Of a stretch of 24,159 nucleotides of DNA, positions 8,648 through 16,408 are shown piece by piece (position 1 is the stretch's first letter; each line of letters begins with the position of its first letter). Origin of the DNA: a bacterium (lineage in GTDB: Bacteria; CSSED10-310; JAJRTK01); NCBI GenBank assembly GCA_024278345.1, contig JAJRTK010000100.1:1-24159 (forward strand), given 5' to 3'. The translations under genes and the position numbers were made by a program. The notes beneath the pieces are model-generated. The model had not been told where the DNA came from. It saw only the letters and a list, made by a program, of their open reading frames with translations, and searched no databases.

Positions 8648-9568
8648 TCACACTTTCCGGGTCTGCGGGTCCAGGGCATCCCGCAGACCATCACCCAAAA
8701 AGTTCAGAGAGAAAAGTGTCGCCCCCAGGAAGAGTCCCGGGAAGACGATGAGCCAGGGATAGACACTCATCGCCCTGGCACCGTCCGCGATGAGCGTTCC
8801 CCAACTGGCCTGCGGCGCCTGCACACCGAGTCCCAAGAAGCTCAGAAAAGCCTCTTCCAGCATCACCGCGGGCACGGTCAGTGTCGAGTAGACGATGATG
8901 GGTCCCAGGGCATTGGGAATCAAGTGGCGAAAGATGATCCCCATACTGGAGACGCCTATGGAATGCGCCGCTTCCACGAACTCTTTTTTTCGCAGGGAGA
9001 GCACCTGTCCCCGAACGATGCGGGCCATGGTGAGCCATTGGACGGCACCCAAAGCAATGAAAAGCAAATAGATGGTATCGATCTCCCAACCATATTTTGC
9101 CTTCAATCCATCGACAAAGACCAACAGAATGATGACCAGAAACATGTAGGGAATCGCGTACATGATATCGACAAAGCGCATCATGAGATTGTCGAGCTTC
9201 CCCCCGAAATAGCCAGCCGTCGCTCCGTACGCCACGCCGATGAGAAAACTCACCAATGTCGCAACGAGGCCCACGGCCAGGGACAATCGCCCACCGTACA
9301 TGATCCGCGTCATCAGGTCCCGACCCTGGAGATCCGTGCCCATAAAATGCTGAAAATTGGGTTCCCGGACACCGTAATCCAGGTCGATGGCATCAAAGTC
9401 GTGGCCCGTGAGAAAAGGCCCGAAGACGGAAAAGAGAAGCAGTGCTCCCAAAACCGCCATGCTCGCCATGGCCATCCGGTTCCGCTTGAGCCGCCGCCAC
9501 GCATCCTGCCAAAGAGAGAAACCCTTCTCTGCCTGGCCCGGGTGATCGCTTTTCATCCGCTCAGTCAT
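8648..9568 (-). CDS. oppC: Oligopeptide ABC transporter permease OppC
   Basis: The inner-membrane permease paired with OppB. The 306 residues have the OppC layout: a cytoplasmic N-terminus rich in charge, a first membrane helix at about 32-54, a periplasmic loop with the HFMGTDLQGRD segment, then five helices. The coupling (EAA) loop EFVEAAHSIGVSSMG with FRHLIPNA lies at about 196-220, where the ATPases dock. The C-terminal block (LSFLGLGVQAPQASWGTLI) is typical of the family. The ATG overlaps the end of oppB by eight bases. Confidence 0.94.
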   Translation of the reverse strand: MTERMKSDHPGQAEKGFSLWQDAWRRLKRNRMAMASMAVLGALLLFSVFGPFLTGHDFDAIDLDYGVREPNFQHFMGTDLQGRDLMTRIMYGGRLSLAVGLVATLVSFLIGVAYGATAGYFGGKLDNLMMRFVDIMYAIPYMFLVIILLVFVDGLKAKYGWEIDTIYLLFIALGAVQWLTMARIVRGQVLSLRKKEFVEAAHSIGVSSMGIIFRHLIPNALGPIIVYSTLTVPAVMLEEAFLSFLGLGVQAPQASWGTLIADGARAMSVYPWLIVFPGLFLGATLFSLNFLGDGLRDALDPQTRKV

Positions 9569-10547
9569 AGGTCACTCGAGGATCCAAGAACCCGTACAGA
9601 ATGTCCACTACGAGGTTCAGCATAATCAGCATGGAAGAATAAAACAGCACGACCCCCAGGACCAAGGTGTAATCCCGATTGATGGCTCCGTCGATGAAGT
9701 ACCGCCCCAACCCTGGCACCAAAAAGATCTTCTCCACAACGATGGAACCGGTGAGCAAACGGGCCGTCGCCGGCCCCAGGAAGGAGATCACGGGCAGCAG
9801 CCCGCCCCGGAGCGTGTGGCGCCACAAGATCAACGACTCCGGGAGTCCCTTCGCCCTGGCCGTCCGAACAAAGTCCTGGCGCACAACCTCCAACATGCCA
9901 CCTCGAGTCAAGCGTGCGATATAGGCTGCGTAGATGGCCCCCAGAGTGATGGTGGGAAGAATCCAGTAGCGCGGGCCATCCCACCGGGCTGGGGGCAACC
10001 AATACAAAGTCAGGCTGAACACCAGGACCAACAAGGGACCCAAAACGAAGTTCGGGATGGAGACCCCCAACATCGCCGCCGACATCGAACCATAGTCCCA
10101 GGCGGTATTCTGCCGGAGCGCGGCCACGAGTCCCGGCACCATCCCCATGATGATGGCAAAGAGCAGGGCCATCCCGCCAAGATGAATGGAGACAGGAAAC
10201 CCTTCGGCGATGATGCTGCCGACACTCCTGTTGGCGTATTTGAAGGAGGGCCCGAAATCGCCCGTGAGAATTCCACTCCAGGGCCGGCTTCCGTCCCCTC
10301 CAAACGCCTTCACCCCACCCTGGCCGGGGTTGAGGTTCAAGGGTCCCAAGTAGGTGAGATACTGTTGCCAAAGGGGGCAATCAAGACAGTATTTTGTCCT
10401 CAGATTGGCCTCCACCTCGGGCGACACCCGCCGCTCCTTGTCAAAAGGTCCGCCCGGTGCCAAACGCATCAGAAAGAACGTCGCCGTGACGATGATCCAC
10501 AAAACCGGGATCGCCGCCAACAGTCTCCGAATCATGAAGCGAACCAC
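9561..10547 (-). CDS. oppB: Oligopeptide ABC transporter permease OppB
   Basis: The inner-membrane permease of the peptide importer. The 328 residues begin with the typical RRLLAAIPVLWIIVTATFFL helix and LAPGGPFD. The coupling loop DFVRTARAKGLPESLILWRH lies at about 225-244 and the C-terminal DPRVTYD is as in other OppB proteins. Two things are less usual: a CLDC (CxxC) motif at 54-57 where relatives usually have a charged stretch before PLW, and a Gly-rich insertion around 75-92 in the periplasmic loop. The GTG start at 10547 has GGAG nine bases upstream; ATG 10535 is the alternative. It is six bases downstream of oppA. Confidence 0.93.
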   Translation of the reverse strand: MVRFMIRRLLAAIPVLWIIVTATFFLMRLAPGGPFDKERRVSPEVEANLRTKYCLDCPLWQQYLTYLGPLNLNPGQGGVKAFGGDGSRPWSGILTGDFGPSFKYANRSVGSIIAEGFPVSIHLGGMALLFAIIMGMVPGLVAALRQNTAWDYGSMSAAMLGVSIPNFVLGPLLVLVFSLTLYWLPPARWDGPRYWILPTITLGAIYAAYIARLTRGGMLEVVRQDFVRTARAKGLPESLILWRHTLRGGLLPVISFLGPATARLLTGSIVVEKIFLVPGLGRYFIDGAINRDYTLVLGVVLFYSSMLIMLNLVVDILYGFLDPRVTYD

Positions 10548-10553
10548 CGAACT

Positions 10554-12641
10554 CTACTCCTTTGCACGCCAATCGTGATCGATCCAGACGTATTTCAGCG
10601 GGTGTACGTCCTGAATGTTCGAGGTGTATCCCCGAACATAGGGCTTCTTCAAATAGAAGGTGGTGTAGATGTAGAGTGGAATGATGGGAAGCTCATCCAT
10701 CAGGATCTCCTCAGCCTCGTAGAAGATCTGCATTCTCCGCTGGGGGTCCGACTCCCTGGCGGCCATGGCAATCAATTCATCGTACCGGCGATTCGACCAG
10801 CCGGTGTTGTTGTTGCCACCGCCGGTCAAGAACATGTCCAAGAAGGTATTGGGATCGGCGTAATCACCAATCCACCCCGAGCGCGAAATCTCGTAGTCCA
10901 GGCTTCGCTGGCTCTTGAGGTAGACCTTCCATTCCTGGTTCTTGAGCCCGATGTCGATTCCCAGGTTCTTCTTCCACATCCGTTGCATGATGACGGCGAT
11001 CTGCTTGTGCTGCTCCGTGGTGTTGTACAGGATGCTCAGCTTCGGGAACCCCTTCCCGCCCGGGTATCCGGCTTCCGCCAAGAGCCTTTTGGCCTCCTTT
11101 ACGTCAAAGCGGAGCAGGCGAGGCGACTTGTACCGGGGAATCCCATCGGGGACAAAGTACCATGCCGGGAGCTGCCCGGCGCGCAGGAACCGGACCATGG
11201 CTTCCCTGTCCACGGAGAAGGCCAGCGCTCTGCGCACCCGCTTGTCCTTCAGCACTGGGTGGTTCACATTGATCCGGTAGAAGTAGGTACCCAGGTAGGG
11301 GTGAATGGCGTAGTCTTTCTTCGTCTTGATCCTGGGGATGAACTCCAAAGGAATATAGTTGGAAGGCTCGATGTCGATTTCCCCCGCCTTGTACAAGTCG
11401 CAACCCGTCGTATACAGCTCCACGGGATAGGCTATGACCTTCTCCAGCTTGACGTTTTCCCCGTCCCAATAGGTTTCGCTCCGCACCATGACAATCCGGT
11501 TCTGGAGAGAGTGCTCTACCAGCCGGAACGCGCCGTTGGAGACCATCCGCTCCGGTGTCGCCCAGCGTTCGCCATATTTCTCAATGGTGGCGGGATGAAC
11601 AGGGGATAGAGGGTAAAACGCGGTCAACGACAAAAAATACTGGATGGGATTGTCCAGCTCCACCCGCAACGTCCGGTCATCCAGAGCCGACACACCGACA
11701 TCCTCGGCCCGCGCGACTCTGGCCTCCAGCCGGGCGGTCCATTGGAGGCCTCCCGCCTCAGCGCGGATCGTCCCTGAAACCTTCTTCTCCCGGTCGTTCC
11801 GGTCCAAAACCCCCGAAACGTTAAACTCCAGGGAAACCGGATCGCCCCCATCCAGAACCCATTTGCCAGTCACGGAGCCAGTAGCTTCTCCCGTTTTCGC
11901 GATCTCCAGCGATCCTTGGAGGCGTCCCTTGGCCCAGGGCACCTCCAGAAGGAGATCGCCCCGCAAGACACCTGTTGGCTTCTCTTCGGCATCGAGGACC
12001 GGGGACAACGTGATCTCGGCCCGGGAATCCCCTTTGTCAGACTGTTGGGAGGCTTCAGTAGCTGGCTGCCAGATCACTTCCGGCTTGGAGGAACCTCTTC
12101 GGCGCAGTTCAGTGGCCCAAAACCGGCCAATCCATTCCCCGGTGCAGTAAGCCTTGCCGTGGCGGACACCGAAAAGCAAATAGGCATATTGCGCCGCTGT
12201 GGCCGGGTTCAGGAAGCGGCGCCAGGAATAGACGAAGTCGTGGGCCGTCAAGGGATCTCCATTGGACCAGCGAGCATTCTTTCGCAAGTGGAAGAGGTAG
12301 ACCCGGCCATCTTCGGAAATCTCCCAACTCTCCGCCATCCCCGGCAGGGGCGTCAGATCCTTGGGGTCGTAGCTGGTGAGGCCTTCGAAGAGCGCCCAGG
12401 CGATCCGTCCGTCCGGCTGGCCCGTCATCATCTGGGGATCCAGATATTCCGGCTCGGCCCCATTGTTGAACCTCAGTACCTGCCCCTTTGGCGGCAACAC
12501 CTTGCCGAAGTAGTCCGAATCGGATCCACAGCCCGCGGAAACCAACACTACCCAGAGCAATAAGCTAAGGAGCAACCCTCGCTGCCTGCGCCACAGGTCC
12601 ATCAAGACGCGCTCAATCCAGACAGGCCCCTGATCGCTCAT
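10554..12641 (-). CDS. oppA: Oligopeptide-binding lipoprotein OppA with internal insertion
   Basis: The extracytoplasmic substrate-binding protein (SBP_bac_5 family) of the adjacent importer. From the ATG at 12641 the product has 695 residues, against about 540 for typical OppA. A lipobox VSAGC sets the acylated Cys at about 38. Family blocks are clear: NNGAEPEYLDPQ, LFEGLTSYDP, MAESWEISEDG, RWSNGDPLTAHDFVYSWRR, then GVSALDDRTLRVEL, NPIQYFLSL and YGERW. Between YAYLL...AYCTGEW and the ALDDRTL block, about residues 172-312, lies extra Gly/Thr/Val-rich, beta-looking sequence. GGAGGA sits nine bases before the ATG, which overlaps the upstream stop by four bases (ATGA). Confidence 0.92.
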   Translation of the reverse strand: MSDQGPVWIERVLMDLWRRQRGLLLSLLLWVVLVSAGCGSDSDYFGKVLPPKGQVLRFNNGAEPEYLDPQMMTGQPDGRIAWALFEGLTSYDPKDLTPLPGMAESWEISEDGRVYLFHLRKNARWSNGDPLTAHDFVYSWRRFLNPATAAQYAYLLFGVRHGKAYCTGEWIGRFWATELRRRGSSKPEVIWQPATEASQQSDKGDSRAEITLSPVLDAEEKPTGVLRGDLLLEVPWAKGRLQGSLEIAKTGEATGSVTGKWVLDGGDPVSLEFNVSGVLDRNDREKKVSGTIRAEAGGLQWTARLEARVARAEDVGVSALDDRTLRVELDNPIQYFLSLTAFYPLSPVHPATIEKYGERWATPERMVSNGAFRLVEHSLQNRIVMVRSETYWDGENVKLEKVIAYPVELYTTGCDLYKAGEIDIEPSNYIPLEFIPRIKTKKDYAIHPYLGTYFYRINVNHPVLKDKRVRRALAFSVDREAMVRFLRAGQLPAWYFVPDGIPRYKSPRLLRFDVKEAKRLLAEAGYPGGKGFPKLSILYNTTEQHKQIAVIMQRMWKKNLGIDIGLKNQEWKVYLKSQRSLDYEISRSGWIGDYADPNTFLDMFLTGGGNNNTGWSNRRYDELIAMAARESDPQRRMQIFYEAEEILMDELPIIPLYIYTTFYLKKPYVRGYTSNIQDVHPLKYVWIDHDWRAKE

Positions 12642-13510
12642 AGCTCCGAGTCCTCCCAATCCTCCTCGAGCTCCTCATCGGCAGGGAATTCCTCCGCAGG
12701 CCCAGGCGACGGTGTCACGGATTGTCCATCCGCTGGAGTCACCTGAGCCGTAGAGACAGTCGTCGATCCTCCTTTGAGGCTGCACCAATAATGAGAAGCC
12801 TGGAGCTTGCGGAGCCGAGGATCAATCGTTACTGCCCGCTTTGGAGCCAGGACCAAAACCCTCCTGTAAGCGTAGATTGCCCGTACGTAAGCTTCAGCGG
12901 CTCGACGATACCGTATGGCTTGGGCAGCTGTTTTTTTCTCCGCCTTGGCCTCCATTTCCAAAGCCATGCCTCGCTTTGAATAGTTGTCTGCCTCCTCAAT
13001 AGCGATGATCAGATCATTGTCCCCCCCCCAGTCCGTCCAAGCCAACCACAGACAGGCAACCGTCAGAACCGCGACAAAAGCAGCCATCAAAGGGTATCCC
13101 CACCGAATCGAAGATCCACCCATGGTCCCTTGGCGTCTTACCGGTCTGGCCTTCGGCAACAGATTGAGCTTCGGATCGTCACGGGGTGTCAACCGTTTGA
13201 GCTCAACCTCAAGTCTAGGCAAAGAGCTGCCGCCAGAACCAGTGGTGACGGAGCGAATCACCCCGGAGCCGCAAAGAGCCACCTCCCCCTCGAAAGAGTC
13301 AAACGCGATGTCGAGTTCCACCTGGGTCCCCCTCCGCACACGATGCCGCCCGCGGAGGATCATTCGTTTTCGGCCAAAATCACACGATTCGAGGTACGAG
13401 CGAACACTCCCCTCGCCAAGTGTGATGAAAACCGGTAACGGGCGCCCCTTGTTCCGCTCCAGCCTCTCTGTCAGACTCTCAAGAAGTTCGTTTTTTTCGT
13501 CTTGAGACAT
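12638..13510 (-). CDS. PilZ-like domain, transmembrane and helical-repeat protein
   Basis: From the ATG at 13510 (GGGAAGGG upstream) the product has 290 residues. Residues about 25-108 look like a degenerate PilZ-type barrel: a GTQVELDI strand, a GEVALCGSGVIRSV strand and a closing LPRLEVEL strand, without the classical RxxxR and D/NxSxxG c-di-GMP motifs. A membrane helix follows at about 138-159 (LMAAFVAVLTVACLWLAW). Beyond it is an Ala/Tyr/Arg-rich helical region that could form a TPR-like hairpin, then an acidic Pro/Glu tail. The function is unknown; it may be a signalling or scaffold protein. Longer starts (ATG 13528, GTG 13606) have weaker ribosome sites. Its stop overlaps oppA. Confidence 0.65.
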   Translation of the reverse strand: MSQDEKNELLESLTERLERNKGRPLPVFITLGEGSVRSYLESCDFGRKRMILRGRHRVRRGTQVELDIAFDSFEGEVALCGSGVIRSVTTGSGGSSLPRLEVELKRLTPRDDPKLNLLPKARPVRRQGTMGGSSIRWGYPLMAAFVAVLTVACLWLAWTDWGGDNDLIIAIEEADNYSKRGMALEMEAKAEKKTAAQAIRYRRAAEAYVRAIYAYRRVLVLAPKRAVTIDPRLRKLQASHYWCSLKGGSTTVSTAQVTPADGQSVTPSPGPAEEFPADEELEEDWEDSEL

Positions 13511-13671
13511 CTTCCAAGCCCTTCCCATTGCTCTGTCTGTTTTGCCCAACTTCCATGCCGCCCATCGGTCGTGGGAAACAAAGTACACCGCCCGGGCAAC
13601 CAACACAATCGCAGCTGGGCTGCCAGAAACCCGGCCGCTCCACCATCTGCTCCCGAGAGCCGCCTAGGCAT

Positions 13672-15975
13672 TCACCGGGCAGAACGATTCAACATCCAAC
13701 AGGTGCAGGCTCCAACGGCCACGAGCGCAACCAAGCACTGAGCAAACCCCATCGATGGCAAAGCCACGACCATCACGACCATGGAAGCCGCCGCCCCGCC
13801 TGCCAAATCCGAAGCATAGAGCAACGTCGCGGAATCGGTTCCCGAATTGTAATTCCAAACCGCCCGGGCAAAAATCCTGCCCACGGAAAAACCACACGCC
13901 CCTAGGAAGGCCGCCGCAAGACAACCGGCTTGCCACTCCCCCAGGTCCAACCGCCCGAGGAGCTCGAACGCCAACAACATGACGAGGGAGAGGCTCGGCA
14001 GCGCCCAGAAGAAACCTCCACCATCGACACTGTTGTCCCGAAACGCTCTCATCCCCACCAGATTCCCCAGCCCCAGGCCTCCTAACAGGAACGCAAAAAG
14101 AACCCCAAAGACCGAAAACAAGACCCCATGCTGGACAGAATACTGATAAAGGACCAGTAACTCCATCGCCATCAGCCAAAAGCCCGCGAGCCCCACCGCC
14201 ACCACGAGCATTCCCCGGAAAGCGCGAGGAGAACCGCCCCGTTTGCCCACGGTCCAACCCCAAAGTGCCAACAACCCCAACGCGACCCCAACGTGCCATA
14301 ACTGAAGGCGCCAAGCCCAACGCAACAAAACAAGCATCTTGCCGTACCACCGCTGGCCCCAGTAGTCAGCGTCGTATCGGAGCAGGACCGGCTTCCAGTC
14401 ACTGTGGAGCGCTACGGTCCCTGAATCAAGTAGATAATCCGTCTTCTGCTTCCGATATTCTTCATCAAGCACACCGCGAACATAGACTTCGTTGAAGGTA
14501 TTCGTCTGCACGCCCCTCGCTTCGAGCCTGCGAAGAACCGTCTCGGCATCGGGCAAAGGTACCGGCCCCTTGCAAGCCAATAAGAAATCGTAATGGCCGG
14601 GAATTGCCCAGACAGTGGGAAAGACGCTGGCAAGCGTCTTGTAGATGCTCCGATTCAAGTCCTCGATCCCCTTGGTCGCCTCCCAAGTCTCGTCTCTGCC
14701 AAACCAGTCCCGATCCGTGCCGGGAAAAAGCTGGATCGTCAATATCCCCGGGGACCGGAGCGCTCGAAAAACTTCCTGGAAGAACTCCCTGGAATAGAGC
14801 CGAGCCATCTGCGCCACATAAGGATCTCCGAAATCCACGAGCACGGCATCAAAACGATCTTCGTAGCGCCTCAAGAAACGCCGGCCATCCTCGTTCCAAA
14901 TCCGAGTGCGAGGATCACTAAAGCCCGCCGCTGTCTGCTGCCGAAAAAATCGTTTCGCTACATCGACAACCACGGGGTCGATCTCCACGTAGCTCGCTCT
15001 TTCCAAGGGATGCTTTAGTGCTTCTACCAGGGAACCTCCAACGCCTCCGCCGATCAATACGATATTCCTGGGATCAGGCAGAGCCGCCAACGTGAAGTGA
15101 ACGATCTGTTCGTTGTGATAGTAACCCCCGTCCTCTGACCACATGACGACGTGATTCACCGCGAACAATCGCGCACCACTGTCCCGCCTTTCCAGGACCT
15201 CTACATCACTATACCGGGAACTCTTCGAATAGACATGATGGTAGTATTTCGCCCAGCGCAGCTCGGTGGAGGCTCGATCCACTCTCTTGGCCAACCCCGT
15301 CCATTCCACCGTGAACCAGGTCCCCAAGAGCGCAGCGGTGGCGGCTAGCGCCCAAAGCCTGCCGCTGCGACGGCGGCCCGCGGAAAAAAAAGCCGCTGCA
15401 AAAGCTGTCACGCCACAAACCAGGCAAACAAGCCATGCAATCCTGAACAGACCCCACCGTGGAACCATCAACAAACCAAAACCAACGCCGGCTACAAGGC
15501 CACCGAGCGATTCCAAGGCATAGACTCGCACGCCCCCCGATCCGTCCGGTTTGCCCTGGCTCGAAAGCAACTTGGCGGCAAATCCGTACGCGATACCGAA
15601 CGCGACGCAGGGCGGGCCAAGCACCAGGGAGCCATAGGCGAAAACCCCGGGAAAGGTGATCCATGAGACCTTCCCATGGATCAGGCGAGCCGCGAAGACA
15701 GCCACCGGTACCAAGGAACCCGCGATCCCGAGGCTCAAAGCAACCATCGAAGAGCTGATTCGAGCCCCATCGACCCATAAACCCGTGGAAAAGGCTCCCA
15801 CTCCAACCCAGAAGAGCCACAATCCCAAGCAGATCCCCAAGAAGAGCTCAAAATCGTAAAAGGTAACGGTCAATTCGCGAATGAGCACAATCTGCGCCAA
15901 CAGCGAAGCCCAACCCAAAACAAACGCCAACACTCCCAGCGTAAGGCTCTCCCAACGGCACCGTTCCTCTTCCAT
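13672..15975 (-). CDS. Membrane-embedded spermidine synthase-like protein
   Basis: The 767-residue product has about seven N-terminal membrane helices (12-225), a soluble aminopropyltransferase-like domain (about 245-420) and about six C-terminal helices (545-760). In the central domain GGGVGG (309-314) and EID (331-333) form the cofactor site, DGRRFL begins at 363, and VDFGDP around 380-385 sits where spermidine synthases have the catalytic Asp. YYHNEQIVHFTL near 285 matches the YHE-type substrate block. Family members fuse a transporter-like membrane part with a SpeE domain; whether they make polyamines or methylate other substrates is unsettled. GGAG lies five bases before the ATG. It is the first gene of the long minus-strand block. 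Confidence 0.85.
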   Translation of the reverse strand: MEEERCRWESLTLGVLAFVLGWASLLAQIVLIRELTVTFYDFELFLGICLGLWLFWVGVGAFSTGLWVDGARISSSMVALSLGIAGSLVPVAVFAARLIHGKVSWITFPGVFAYGSLVLGPPCVAFGIAYGFAAKLLSSQGKPDGSGGVRVYALESLGGLVAGVGFGLLMVPRWGLFRIAWLVCLVCGVTAFAAAFFSAGRRRSGRLWALAATAALLGTWFTVEWTGLAKRVDRASTELRWAKYYHHVYSKSSRYSDVEVLERRDSGARLFAVNHVVMWSEDGGYYHNEQIVHFTLAALPDPRNIVLIGGGVGGSLVEALKHPLERASYVEIDPVVVDVAKRFFRQQTAAGFSDPRTRIWNEDGRRFLRRYEDRFDAVLVDFGDPYVAQMARLYSREFFQEVFRALRSPGILTIQLFPGTDRDWFGRDETWEATKGIEDLNRSIYKTLASVFPTVWAIPGHYDFLLACKGPVPLPDAETVLRRLEARGVQTNTFNEVYVRGVLDEEYRKQKTDYLLDSGTVALHSDWKPVLLRYDADYWGQRWYGKMLVLLRWAWRLQLWHVGVALGLLALWGWTVGKRGGSPRAFRGMLVVAVGLAGFWLMAMELLVLYQYSVQHGVLFSVFGVLFAFLLGGLGLGNLVGMRAFRDNSVDGGGFFWALPSLSLVMLLAFELLGRLDLGEWQAGCLAAAFLGACGFSVGRIFARAVWNYNSGTDSATLLYASDLAGGAAASMVVMVVALPSMGFAQCLVALVAVGACTCWMLNRSAR

Positions 15976-16113
15976 TCCAGCTCCAACCAGTACACCTTGA
16001 GATTCAAACAGAACGCTTTTTTTCCGAAACCAGGCTCCGCGTCAGAACAAAAGTCGCGCCCAGTTCCATTCCGGAGGTTTTCGAGCGTAGAGCTCCTTCA
16101 GAGCAAGACTTAT

Positions 16114-16180
16114 GGAAACCCTCTTCCTTTCTTCAGGTTGGGGTCCGCTCCGGTCGGCGGCAATCCGTCCGCCGCCCGGA
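16114..16180 (+). repeat. Dispersed intergenic repeat, copy B
   Basis: Plus-strand counterpart of the element at 6443-6511; both are about 68 bases and share the GGTCCGCTCC core and the CCGCCGCC block. It sits in the 433-base gap between the pilin cassette and the spermidine synthase-like gene. Apart from this copy and the terminator hairpin at 16310-16338, the gap shows no gene; open frames through it on the plus strand run into the shadow of the PilX-like gene. Confidence 0.55.
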
Positions 16181-16309
16181 GCCCATCAGCGCCACCGGCC
16201 AAGGCCCACTGCCCTCAAGAGACTTTGCAACCTTTCGCCACGCTATATGACAAACTGGGCGCTCCCACCAGGGAAGCCAGCAACCATGCCTCTCCCAACG
16301 ACAAGAAAG

Positions 16310-16338
16310 AGCCGCTGGAAGACTCGCTCCCAGCGGCT
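16310..16338 (-). terminator. Rho-independent terminator of the pilin cassette
   Basis: A perfect 9-bp stem (16310-16318 with 16330-16338) encloses an 11-nt loop. On the minus strand the stem is followed by CTTTCTTGTC, a modest U-rich tract. It lies about 70 bases past the stop of the PilX-like gene, where a transcript from the pilin promoter should end. The loop is longer than ideal, so efficiency is uncertain. Confidence 0.6.
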
Positions 16339-16408
16339 TGAAGTTTCTTCGCTCTTCTCACGAAACCCTGCCTCACCAGCAACGGCATCGCAAGAGGAAC
16401 TCGCGGAT

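Noticed and set aside
9816-11609. 597-residue plus-strand frame opposite oppA and oppB
   Set aside because: It is antisense to two genes with strong family motifs and has shadow-like composition rich in His, Gln and Pro.
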